Source of the DNA: Nodosilinea sp. FACHB-131
Lineage (GTDB): Bacteria > Cyanobacteriota > Cyanobacteriia > Phormidesmidales > Phormidesmidaceae
NCBI RefSeq assembly: GCF_014695395.1
Contig: NZ_JACJOF010000011.1
Span: 62,001-126,000 of the forward strand
Direction: 5' to 3'
Length of the DNA stretch: 64,000 bases
Part shown: positions 18,289 through 26,478 of the stretch, in pieces
Layout of the letters: each line of letters starts with the position of its first letter
Position numbering within the stretch: the first letter of the stretch is position 1
Notes under the pieces: model-generated
What the model saw: only the letters and a program-made list of their open reading frames with translations
Told to the model about the DNA's origin: nothing
The model's database searches: none
Made by a program: the position numbers and the translations under genes

Positions 18289-18957
18289 TTAACGAGGAGC
18301 AGCGCCGTAGGTGCGGGGGTTACGAGCACCTGTAGCAGCACCAGCAAGGGAAGCCACTAGGCCCAGCAGAGACCCTAGAGCAAATGACCAACCAACCTTG
18401 GCAGCATTGCCAGCAATGTTTTGGGCTTGCTCTTGACTCACGTTGGGGTCAGCAGCATTGGGCAGAGCATCGGTGGGCACCTGATTAACGACGGCGTCGG
18501 CTCCCTGGGCTACTAGACCAAAAGCACCAGCTACGCCACTCGAAAGCAGCCAGGCGCTAACGGCCAGGGTGGTTGCCCACAAAATAGCGCCGTTGAGCAA
18601 AGCGGTTTTGCGGTTCATGGGGCCGCAGGCGCGAGAGGTAACGTAGCCGCCTAAGAACAAGGCAATCAGCAAGCTGATAATTGACCAGATGCCTACGGCA
18701 GTACCAACGTCGCCGGCGTTACTTTGGGCAGCATCTGAGCCAGCTATATTGGTGAGGCCCACGGCCGCACCTAAGGCAGTGAGCACAAGCTGAGTGGCGA
18801 TCGCCACAACTAGACCGGCAATAATTGGACCCCAGCGTACCAGGTCATGGTAGCCGGTAACGGCAACGGGCGCTGCGTCTGCTATGCGCTGGCCCGGGGC
18901 GGTGCCGTAAGCAACAGGCTCTTCTCTATAAGCGCCGGGTTCATTGGTGTAGGACAT
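18289..18957 (-). CDS. Four-helix membrane protein of unknown function
   Basis: A 222-residue protein with an N-terminal hydrophilic arm (1-38), then about four transmembrane helices (roughly 42-68, 87-108, 118-140 and 190-208). A polar Asn/Gln/Ala-rich loop lies between the last two. The block V-R-W-G-P-I-I-A-G-L-V-V-A-I-A and the block V-G-I-W-S-I-I-S-L-L-I-A-L-F-L-G-G-Y-V-T can be aligned by eye with the N-terminus of the 1023-residue protein at 21243-24314. There the second block reads V-G-I-W-T-V-I-T. I therefore take the two as sharing one membrane domain. GAGAGG precedes the ATG. Function is unknown; neighbours hint at stress or envelope roles. Confidence 0.8.
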   Translation of the reverse strand: MSYTNEPGAYREEPVAYGTAPGQRIADAAPVAVTGYHDLVRWGPIIAGLVVAIATQLVLTALGAAVGLTNIAGSDAAQSNAGDVGTAVGIWSIISLLIALFLGGYVTSRACGPMNRKTALLNGAILWATTLAVSAWLLSSGVAGAFGLVAQGADAVVNQVPTDALPNAADPNVSQEQAQNIAGNAAKVGWSFALGSLLGLVASLAGAATGARNPRTYGAAPR

Positions 18958-19363
18958 GGAAACTCTTTACCTCTCTGTGGGACAACTCTAGGGGTTGATA
19001 AATCTTGTCCCTAATTTATGACGTTGTCTGGATGTGGCCATCTACACAGAGACGCAAACTAAAACACCTAAAGAGGTAGATGCGGTGTGGCCGTATTGGA
19101 ATAGCTTAAAAAAATAACCTCAGCAACCCTACCGGTAGTGTTAAGAAAACGTTTATAGACATATATAGAAATAAGAAAAGGACTATTGAGCTTTTTTATT
19201 TACAAAAAGCAAGCGACTTCCCTCAGCAATTCTGCCCTTAGGTGTATGCCTCAAATGGGGTAATACTTCACCCTGGGAAAAGCTGCCAAGCGGCGATCGC
19301 CCTTTGGTGGGTGAGTTGGGCGGTTAGTTGTCGTGGCGATCGAGCGTGATTTAAGGAGATGTT
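18958..19363. other. Divergent promoter region before glgC
   Basis: About 400 AT-rich bases between the divergent membrane-protein gene and glgC. It must hold both promoters. I see A/T tracts at 19140-19205 but no site I can name, and no reading frame worth calling. Confidence 0.45.
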
Positions 19364-20653
19364 GTGAATAAAGTATTAGGTATTGTGCTGGGCGGCGGTG
19401 CTGGAACCCGTCTCTATCCCCTGACCAAGACCCGGGCCAAGCCGGCGGTGCCCCTAGGTGGCAAACATAGGCTAATTGATATTCCTATTAGCAACTGTAT
19501 CAACTCAGGTATCTCGAAAATCTACGTTCTTACGCAGTTCAACTCGGCTTCACTGAATGCCCACATTTCCCGAGCCTACAGTTTTTCAGGCTTTCAGCAG
19601 GGCTTTGTAGAAGTATTAGCAGCCCAGCAAACCCCCGAAAATTTAGACTGGTTTCAGGGTACTGCCGATGCCGTGCGACAGTACCTACCGCGCTTTGAAG
19701 ACATGGATGTAGATGAATACTTGATCCTGTCGGGTGATCATCTGTACCGCATGGACTACAGCGATTTTGTAGAGCATCATCGGCGCACCAATGCTGACAT
19801 TACCCTGTCGGTGCTGCCGGTTGACGAGGCTCACGCCTCCAGCTTTGGTCTGATGAAAATTGACGATTCGGGCCGCATCATCAACTTTAGCGAAAAGCCC
19901 AAGGGCGATGCTCTCAAGCAAATGCAGGTCGACACTACCACCCTAGGCCTTTCCCCAGAAGGGGCTAAAGAAAAGCCCTATATTGCCTCCATGGGCATCT
20001 ATTTGTTTAAGCGAGATGTATTGATCGATCTGCTTAAAAAGCAGCCTCAATCACCTGATTTTGGTAAAGAGATTATTCCAAATTCTGCTAAAGATCACAA
20101 TGTGCAGGCCTATCTCTTTAACGACTATTGGGAAGACATTGGTACAATCGAGTCGTTCTTTAACGCCAATTTAGCTCTGGTCAAGCAGCCTAACCCGCTG
20201 TTTAGCTTTTACGATGAGGCGGCCCCTATCTATACCCGCGCTCGCTATCTGCCACCGACTAAACACCTTAAGTGTGATATTGCCGAGTCGATGATTAGCG
20301 AGGGCTGCATTCTTAAGGAATGTCGTATTACCAATTCGATTATTGGCATTCGCTCTCGCATTGAGTCGGGCTGCACTATTGAGGACAGCCTGATTATGGG
20401 AGCCGATTATTACCAAGACAATTTTGAGCGGCGCGGTAGTTGTGACACAGCCAGGGTTCCCCTCGGTATTGGTGCCAACACTACCATCAGTCATGCCATT
20501 GTCGATAAGAATGCCCGCATCGGCTGTAACGTGAAAATTCTCAATAAAGATCGCGTTGAGGAAGCCGAGCGCGAAGACGAGGGCTTTTACATTCGCAGCG
20601 GCATTGTTGTCGTTTTGCGGGGGGCTGTTATCCCCGACGACACGGTTATTTAA
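19364..20653 (+). CDS. glgC: Glucose-1-phosphate adenylyltransferase (ADP-glucose pyrophosphorylase)
   Basis: A 429-residue enzyme making ADP-glucose, the committed step of glycogen synthesis; in cyanobacteria it is activated by 3-phosphoglycerate. [13 protein letters not shown] at residues 8-20 binds nucleotide. [20 protein letters not shown] follows, and [11 protein letters not shown] with the catalytic Asp lies near 125. The C-terminal half is a left-handed beta-helix ending in the regulatory segment around G-I-V-V-V-L-R. The start is GTG with AAGGAG upstream. A strong terminator follows; single-gene unit. Confidence 0.97.
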   Translation: MNKVLGIVLGGGAGTRLYPLTKTRAKPAVPLGGKHRLIDIPISNCINSGISKIYVLTQFNSASLNAHISRAYSFSGFQQGFVEVLAAQQTPENLDWFQGTADAVRQYLPRFEDMDVDEYLILSGDHLYRMDYSDFVEHHRRTNADITLSVLPVDEAHASSFGLMKIDDSGRIINFSEKPKGDALKQMQVDTTTLGLSPEGAKEKPYIASMGIYLFKRDVLIDLLKKQPQSPDFGKEIIPNSAKDHNVQAYLFNDYWEDIGTIESFFNANLALVKQPNPLFSFYDEAAPIYTRARYLPPTKHLKCDIAESMISEGCILKECRITNSIIGIRSRIESGCTIEDSLIMGADYYQDNFERRGSCDTARVPLGIGANTTISHAIVDKNARIGCNVKILNKDRVEEAEREDEGFYIRSGIVVVLRGAVIPDDTVI

Positions 20654-20681
20654 GCTGGGTTAACTGAGACGTATAAACCAC

Positions 20682-20719
20682 AAAAAAGAGGCCTTGGTCG
20701 CGACCAAGGCCTCTTTTTT
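20682..20719 (+). terminator. Perfect-palindrome terminator after glgC
   Basis: A 38-base perfect palindrome: AAAAAAGAGGCCTTGGTCG followed by its exact complement ending in TTTTTT. Being symmetric it can stop transcription from either side. Confidence 0.93.
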
Positions 20720-21242
20720 GGCATGTTGTATAGCTGTATTGATGCATAGCGTTGATAGCCGCGCTTAAGAGAGTCACTACCACTGGCAAAACCTAGGGCG
20801 GTGCATGATGTGTAGCCCATCGCCCAAGAGGTTATGCAGAGTCTCCTAACACAGCTGGTGATGACTGTAATTGGGTATGACAGAAAAGGCTATAGGCTTG
20901 AAGTTTGATGTTCTGAGTTGCTTTAGTAATGCTGCTGCTGCGATCGCTTCAATGATTAGGCCGTCTCAAGTCTGCCTACAGCCCTGCCTTGCTGTGTGAG
21001 GTAAGCCTAATGCTTGGATATTGAGGGTTTGAGGACGACCCATATACCTCACCAGCTTTTTGAGAAGGCAGTAAAAGTCTCGCTTTTCAAGGAGATGTTC
21101 ACTTTTGCCGCAGGAAACAGAACCTTTCAAACGTCCGCTTCGACTTGTGCAATTCATCAATGGCTGGTTTGGATTGAGGTGGGCAACAAAAAGGGCGATC
21201 GCGCTACTAACGCGATCGCCCCTATCTGTCGGTGCTCTATAT
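20720..21242. other. Intergenic region after glgC
   Basis: About 520 bases between the glgC terminator and the end of the repeat-protein gene. Reading frames of 60-95 codons exist on both strands (20966-21160 minus, 21014-21298 plus), but they lack family resemblance and a ribosome site, and the second runs over the terminator. I see nothing else except the HIP1 hairpin at its right end. Confidence 0.5.
21188..21221 (-). terminator. Terminator built from two HIP1 sites
   Basis: GGGCGATCGCG (21193-21203) pairs perfectly with CGCGATCGCCC (21211-21221) around a 7-base loop. Each arm contains a full GCGATCGC octamer. Read on the minus strand the stem ends in five T, right after the stop of the repeat-protein gene. 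Confidence 0.8.
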
Positions 21243-24200
21243 CTAGCTCACGACTGCCAGACCACCAGCGGCGGCAGCACAGATGGCTGAGATCGTAGCG
21301 GTAGCAAAGATCCACCAGGAGGCAGCAGCGGCGGTTTTGCGGGTGTCTTCCACCTGCTGGTAGGCCTGGTGCTTGATCTCGCTCAAGCGGTTCTCGACTG
21401 CGTGTTCGAGCTGTTCGGCTTTGCTGAGAGCGCTGCTGCGAACATCTTCGATCTGGTCAATGATGCGGTTAGCATCGCTTTCTGAAATCGCATCGTGGGA
21501 ACTCATAAGCGCCACTAGCGTACCGCGATCGACCTGGCCGAGGCGCACTTTGAGAGACTCAAAGCCTGCCTGGGGGTCATCCATGAGCTGCTGCAAGTCG
21601 CGGCGAATGCCGTAGTAGTCAAGCTCGGGGCGACCCAGCGAGTCGAGGTAGGTGCGAATCCGCGACAGAATGCCGTTTACCAACGACGAAATGCGAGACT
21701 GCACATTGCGAATCTGGGCCACGAACTGGCTCCGCACCGATAGCACCTGATCGACTGCCGCTTCGGCTTCGGCCTGGGTCATGTCGGGACGTTGGGCCAG
21801 CAGAGCCACAACGGTGTCACGATCGATTCTTGACAGGCGAGCTTGCAGACGCTCGGCCCCCAGGCGAGGATCATTGAGCAGCAGCTTGAGATCGCGCTTG
21901 ATGTCGTCGGGGTTGAGCGCTGCTTTGTTGGTGTTGCGCAGATAGTCTTCCAGGGCGGTTTCAAAGGAGACAACCTGGGTCTGGGCCCGACGAGCCAGCC
22001 GCTGAGGCATGTGCAGAATACCGCGAATGGTACCTAGCACATCGTCAATGATGCGATTGGCTTCTGCTTCGCTGAGGTCCTCGCGCTGGCTGAGTAGCTG
22101 CACTAGGGTGTCGCGATCCATGGCCGATAGGCGATCGCGCATAGCCCCCATCCCCGCCTGAGGGTTGTTCACCAACAGCTCCAGGTCGCGCTTAATGCCC
22201 TCGGGGTTGAGTTCGGGCTTGCCGGTTTCGAGCAGATAGCGCTCGATCGCACTGGTGGCTTCATCGTACTTGGCCTTGGCCTGGGCCGTCAGCGCGCCGG
22301 GTGCGTTAATCGTCTTGTACCAGGTCGACTCAACCTGATCGAGAGTGCGGTTGATCTCAGCTTCGGAGAGATCTTGACGCTGGTTGAGCAATTGCACCAG
22401 GGTGTCGCGATCGAACTGGGCCATGCGCTGGCGCAGGCGGTGCACACCAGCATCGGGCTCGTGGAGCAGCGTAGCAAGGTCGGCCTTGATGCCCTCAGGG
22501 TTAAGCTCAGCTTTATTGGTGTTTTGCAGATAGTGCTGTAACCCCATCCACTGGTTCTCAACCCGAGCTTTGGCCGAGGATTGCAGCCCGGCGGCATCGG
22601 ACCGCACGTTGTTCATCACCCCTTCTAAACGGCTGGCAACAGCCTGTATTTCTGCCTCGCTCAGATCGCCACGGGTGCTTAGGGTCTGGGTAAGAGCTTC
22701 ATAGGTGAAGGGGGCAAACCGCTCTTGCAGGTCGTCAGCATCGGCGTAGGGATCGTCTAGCAGGCTGCTGAAGGCGCTGCTACCCGTTTCAGACAGCAGC
22801 TCTTCGCGCGGGGTTTGACGCAGAAAAGTATAAACCTTAGTCTGTGCATCCTTGGCCGCTTCGATCCGGTAGCGCTCAGAAACTTCGCCTAGGGCTTGAA
22901 GCCGCACAGCTTCGAGCTGGCGCGAAACATCGGCAATTTCGCTCTTAGTTAGCAGCCCTCGCGAGGCCAAAAGCTCGGCGAAGAATGACTGATCTAGGTT
23001 CATCAGCTCTTGGCGCATCAGACCCGCGTCAGCAAAGGGATCGTAGATGACATCCCAAAACTCTTTCTGCATGCGCTGGGTGTTGAGCTGCCACGGGTAG
23101 GCGTTGAGCAGGTAGGTTTCGACGTCAGCTCTGACCACGCTGTAGCGATCGCTGCCGCTTACCTGGCTAGTGAGCGTGTCAGCTTGGCTGGTGACATCGT
23201 TCTTGAGCTGCTTAAAGCGCTCGGTGATCTTCTCCACGTCCAGGTCAGAGAGGTCGGCTCGACCCATCACCACACCCATCAGGGTGCTCAACCCCTGGTT
23301 GAGCGGGTTGGTTTTGGCCTCTTTGCCCTTGCGCTGCTGGCGCAGTTCGCCCAGAAACTCGTCTAGGCGGCTGCCCAGCGAGTCGGCCAACAGTTCCTCT
23401 GGGCGGGCTGACTTGAGGTAGTTGACCAGTTCACCAAGGCTGTCGTTGCCAGAGGCCTTGCCCAGCGCTTTGTTCCAGGTGCTGTAGAGGCGATCGGCGA
23501 TGCGGCTAGCTTCTTTGCGCGACAGATCGGTACGGCTGCTGACCAGCTTCTCAAAGCTGTCGCGGTTGAGCTGGGATAGAGTATCGCGATCGGCCAACGA
23601 TGTTAGGTCAGACTCGTGAATCAGGCGCTCAAACTCAGCCTCTAACCCTGCGATATCCAATGCTGGGGATGTGAGGGAGCTAACGTAATCGCGCAGGGTG
23701 TCCTTGATATCGCTGCCGCTCCAGCCGGCGGTGAGTTCGCGGCGCACAGCGGCGGCGGTGGCTTCGGCGGTCTCAATCACCTGGTTGCTGGCCATCTTGG
23801 CCCCCACAGCCCCGGTGGCTGCCCCTAAGAGGGATTGAAAACTAGAGGTTGCGGTTTTGACCACTGATCCAATCAGCGACCCAACGGTAGTTGAGCTAAA
23901 CCAAAACAGCAGGCAAAAGTAGGTGCCCCACACCACCAAACCGGTAATAGCCCCTAGCAACGCACTGCTGTAAAGGCTGAGCTTAACGGCCAAAAAGCAG
24001 GCACAAAAAAGGGCCAAACTAACCGTGATCACGGTCCAAATACCAACTTTGGTGGCAATTTTTTTGTCACCGCTACCAGAGCTGCTGCTGCTACTACTCG
24101 ATGAAGACTGGCCGATGTAGGTGAGGCCAGCGGCGACCGACAGGTTGGTTAGCAGAAGATGAAAGCCGAAGGCCAAAATTACGCCCGAAAGCAGGGCAAT

Positions 24201-24314
24201 GAAAAACTGAGGCCCCGAAAAAATAAGGGCAGCATCTTCAGGGGTGGTGACTCCTGGAGATACTACCTGTGCCAGAGGGCCGCTTAGTATGTTTAGTCCA
24301 ATGTGCTCAATCAC
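21243..24314 (-). CDS. Large membrane protein with eight degenerate ~90-residue helical repeats
   Basis: A 1023-residue protein. Residues 1-175 hold about four transmembrane helices with a poly-Ser stretch near residue 70. The middle consists of about eight related units of 80-95 residues. The best four (roughly residues 570-960) follow Y-L-x(4)-K-x-E-L-N-P-x-x-I-K-x-D-L-x-x-L-L, then D-P-x-A-G, R-L-x-x-x-D-R-x-T-L-V-x-L-L, R-x-D-L-S-E-A-E and an Ile/Glu helix. The first four are more diverged. A last transmembrane helix (about 993-1018) closes the chain. No enzyme motif is seen. The design suggests an anchored helical solenoid or coiled rod. The N-terminal membrane part resembles the 222-residue protein at 18289. 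It is transcribed divergently from csbD. Confidence 0.85.
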   Translation of the reverse strand: MIEHIGLNILSGPLAQVVSPGVTTPEDAALIFSGPQFFIALLSGVILAFGFHLLLTNLSVAAGLTYIGQSSSSSSSSSSGSGDKKIATKVGIWTVITVSLALFCACFLAVKLSLYSSALLGAITGLVVWGTYFCLLFWFSSTTVGSLIGSVVKTATSSFQSLLGAATGAVGAKMASNQVIETAEATAAAVRRELTAGWSGSDIKDTLRDYVSSLTSPALDIAGLEAEFERLIHESDLTSLADRDTLSQLNRDSFEKLVSSRTDLSRKEASRIADRLYSTWNKALGKASGNDSLGELVNYLKSARPEELLADSLGSRLDEFLGELRQQRKGKEAKTNPLNQGLSTLMGVVMGRADLSDLDVEKITERFKQLKNDVTSQADTLTSQVSGSDRYSVVRADVETYLLNAYPWQLNTQRMQKEFWDVIYDPFADAGLMRQELMNLDQSFFAELLASRGLLTKSEIADVSRQLEAVRLQALGEVSERYRIEAAKDAQTKVYTFLRQTPREELLSETGSSAFSSLLDDPYADADDLQERFAPFTYEALTQTLSTRGDLSEAEIQAVASRLEGVMNNVRSDAAGLQSSAKARVENQWMGLQHYLQNTNKAELNPEGIKADLATLLHEPDAGVHRLRQRMAQFDRDTLVQLLNQRQDLSEAEINRTLDQVESTWYKTINAPGALTAQAKAKYDEATSAIERYLLETGKPELNPEGIKRDLELLVNNPQAGMGAMRDRLSAMDRDTLVQLLSQREDLSEAEANRIIDDVLGTIRGILHMPQRLARRAQTQVVSFETALEDYLRNTNKAALNPDDIKRDLKLLLNDPRLGAERLQARLSRIDRDTVVALLAQRPDMTQAEAEAAVDQVLSVRSQFVAQIRNVQSRISSLVNGILSRIRTYLDSLGRPELDYYGIRRDLQQLMDDPQAGFESLKVRLGQVDRGTLVALMSSHDAISESDANRIIDQIEDVRSSALSKAEQLEHAVENRLSEIKHQAYQQVEDTRKTAAAASWWIFATATISAICAAAAGGLAVVS

Positions 24315-24960
24315 GGTACTGTTCCTTTGAAAATTGCAACTGTCTCGATGCCGCTTGGTCTACCCGTTTCTAGTAACTGTTAGTGGAGATACTGAGAATG
24401 CAGTTTGGTCTGCCAAAGACTAGAAGGCTATATGTGTGAGTCAGCTCGGGCGATCGCTCTTCGCTCTTCGGGACATAAAACCGATCGAGCGGGGCCAGAC
24501 TCAAACACACAAAAAATAGACTTAAAAAATGAAAGAATCTGAGTAGTCTGAGTCGCAACTCTAGATACCTCAGGACAACGAATACAGCCTCTAGGCTTAC
24601 ATCAAACTCTATTAGTCCTAATAAAGCATCTATCCCACTGCGTAATTCTTTGGGGGGATAATATGTGGGCGTAATCCTGTCTAGGTCTGAGGTATGGCTG
24701 ATGGTTGGTCAACCTTTGGAGGGAGCGATCGCCCCATAGCCCAGTCCGGCACTGCTAAAAAATAAAGTTCTTGCGACCCATGGGCAAAGGCTTTAGCCTC
24801 TGCTCAGTTGTCTAAATCTGTTTGACTAGATTGCAGCATCTCTTCAATAGCACCGTGATAGAGTGCCGCCGAAGTAAAGTGTTCCTCTTGACGGATGGTA
24901 CCTATAAACCGTGTTTTTAGACTGTACAAAGTGAAAATCAAAAAAGTAGAGGAATAACCA
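24315..24960. other. Divergent control region between repeat-protein gene and csbD
   Basis: 646 bases with no credible gene; a 62-codon frame at 24370-24558 minus is hydrophobic but isolated. The region must carry the promoters of both divergent genes. Patches such as CTAATAAAG and TATAAACC occur, but no -35/-10 pair with normal spacing could be settled. Confidence 0.5.
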
Positions 24961-25143
24961 ATGAGTATTCAAGATAGAGCCGAAGCTACCGGCAAGAACA
25001 TTCAAGGTAAAGCGCAGGAAGCGGCCGGCAAAGTAACCGGGAATACCTCCGACGAAGCGAAAGGTAAGTCCAAGCAGGGCGAATCCAGCGTTCAGCACGC
25101 CAAAGAAGATGTCAAAGATCAAGTCAAGAAAGTTATTGACTAA
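24961..25143 (+). CDS. CsbD-family stress protein
   Basis: A 60-residue, very hydrophilic Lys/Glu/Ala/Gln-rich protein. A-T-G-K-N-I-Q-G-K-A-Q-E-A-A-G-K-V-T-G-N is the CsbD signature (compare the E. coli YjbJ type). Members are abundant general-stress or osmotic-stress proteins of unknown mechanism, predicted to be largely disordered in water. AGAGGAA precedes the ATG and a strong terminator follows, so it is a compact single-gene unit. It is divergent from the repeat-membrane protein. Confidence 0.9.
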   Translation: MSIQDRAEATGKNIQGKAQEAAGKVTGNTSDEAKGKSKQGESSVQHAKEDVKDQVKKVID

Positions 25144-25173
25144 TATCGTCTGACAATCTGCTGTAAGCCATAG

Positions 25174-25206
25174 AAGGGAGAGCACTAAAACTGCTCTCCC
25201 TTTTTT
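25174..25206 (+). terminator. Terminator of csbD
   Basis: AAGGGAGAGCA pairs with TGCTCTCCCTT around a 7-base loop and is followed by TTTTTT. It lies 31 bases after the stop codon. Confidence 0.92.
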
Positions 25207-25574
25207 GATCAGATTCTTGGGGTTTAAATGTTTTTGAGCCGACCAATTTGTTTGACCTCCTTCAGTTCATTTGCATAGAGTGCGCAAACTATAGAACCAC
25301 AGCATTAAGCTTCTTTTTAAGGGCTGTTTAGGAAGGGATCGGTATCAAATTTAATCGTCTGCCAATTTTTCTGCTCCCAGTACTTAGACTTAAGCACTTG
25401 CTTGAAAGAAAAAATTGAGAGACTGTAATTTTCTCGCAACAGAGTCAAAACTCTTGTGACGACCTTTCGATGGGCACTGCTCTCTAGCCTGAACTCTATT
25501 AATAGACAGATTTATTCTGAGAGTTAAAAATTATAAAGTTTATAAAAATTTATAAATGAGCTAAGGAGATATCA
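25207..25574. other. AT-rich intergenic region before the SDR gene
   Basis: About 370 bases, the most AT-rich stretch of the window (for example TTATAAAGTTTATAAAAATTTATAAATG just before the gene). It probably holds the SDR-gene promoter. No gene or RNA is seen. Confidence 0.5.
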
Positions 25575-26378
25575 ATGGAGCTTGGCATTAAAGACAAAGT
25601 GGCTGTTATTACTGGCGGAGATTCTGGCATTGGCCGCGCTACCGCTAAGCTGTTAGCTAGTGAAGGGGTAAAAGTTGCCCTGGTTGACAAGACAACGACA
25701 CAGCTCCAAAACACAGTAGATGAAGTCAGCGCCATTGGTGAGGCCTTGGCGGTGCAGGCCGATCTACGCAGTCTGGCCGACGTTGAAGCGGCTCAAAAAG
25801 AAATTTTGAGCCGGTTTGGTCAGGTCGATATTTTGGTTAATTGCGCGGGCATTACTGGGGCCACGGGTGACTTTTTAGACATTGGCGATGACGATTGGCA
25901 GCAGGCACTCGACATCAATTTGATGGGAGCTGTGCGTGTATGCCGCACGTTTATTCCGGCGATGCGAGAGGCAGGCTGGGGGCGAGTGGTGCTGGTAGCC
26001 TCAGAAGATGCGGTGCAGCCCTACGTCGACGAAATGCCCTACTGCGCCTCTAAAGCTGGGGTACTAAATTTTGCTAAGAACCTGTCGAAGGCCTACGCCC
26101 AAGATGGTGTGCTGGTGAACTCGGTGGCTCCGGCCTTTATCGCTACCCCAATGACCGACGCCATGATGGAGCAGCGGGCTGAAAAAATGGGCACTACTGT
26201 TAATCAGGCGATCGCTACCTTTCTCGATGAAGAGCGGCCTCACCTGGAGCTGAAGCGCCGGGGCAAAGCTGAAGAGGTCGCGGCGGTAATTGCCTTCCTC
26301 TGCTCTCAGCAGTCAAGCTTTGTGGTGGGAGCCAACTATCGGGTAGATGGAGGCTCGGTAGCTGGCGTAGGGCTGTAG
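25575..26378 (+). CDS. SDR-family NAD(P)-dependent oxidoreductase
   Basis: A 267-residue classical short-chain dehydrogenase. T-G-G-D-S-G-I-G at residues 13-20 binds the cofactor, with Asp38 at the end of strand 2 suggesting NAD(H) preference. N-C-A-G is at 89-92. Catalytic residues are Asn115, Ser143, Tyr156 and Lys160 (Y-C-A-S-K). The C-terminus has V-D-G-G-S. AAGGAG precedes the ATG. An insertion of about 20 residues around 205-225 (M-G-T-T-V-N-Q-A-I-A-T-F) forms the substrate lid. The alcohol or sugar substrate cannot be told. Confidence 0.92.
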   Translation: MELGIKDKVAVITGGDSGIGRATAKLLASEGVKVALVDKTTTQLQNTVDEVSAIGEALAVQADLRSLADVEAAQKEILSRFGQVDILVNCAGITGATGDFLDIGDDDWQQALDINLMGAVRVCRTFIPAMREAGWGRVVLVASEDAVQPYVDEMPYCASKAGVLNFAKNLSKAYAQDGVLVNSVAPAFIATPMTDAMMEQRAEKMGTTVNQAIATFLDEERPHLELKRRGKAEEVAAVIAFLCSQQSSFVVGANYRVDGGSVAGVGL

Positions 26379-26478
26379 AGAGCTTGCCTTGGTCGAAATG
26401 CGTCTTGTGAAAGATGTGTTCAGGGCTACACCCCTAGCAGGATAAACGAGATTTAGCTCATAACCCCGCGCGATCGCC

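Noticed and set aside
21014-21298. 94-codon plus-strand frame after glgC
   Set aside because: It crosses the HIP1 terminator and enters the repeat-protein gene; no motif or ribosome site.
24370-24558. 62-codon minus-strand frame near the repeat-protein gene
   Set aside because: Phe/Leu-rich start by chance in AT-rich DNA; no family resemblance and no ribosome site.
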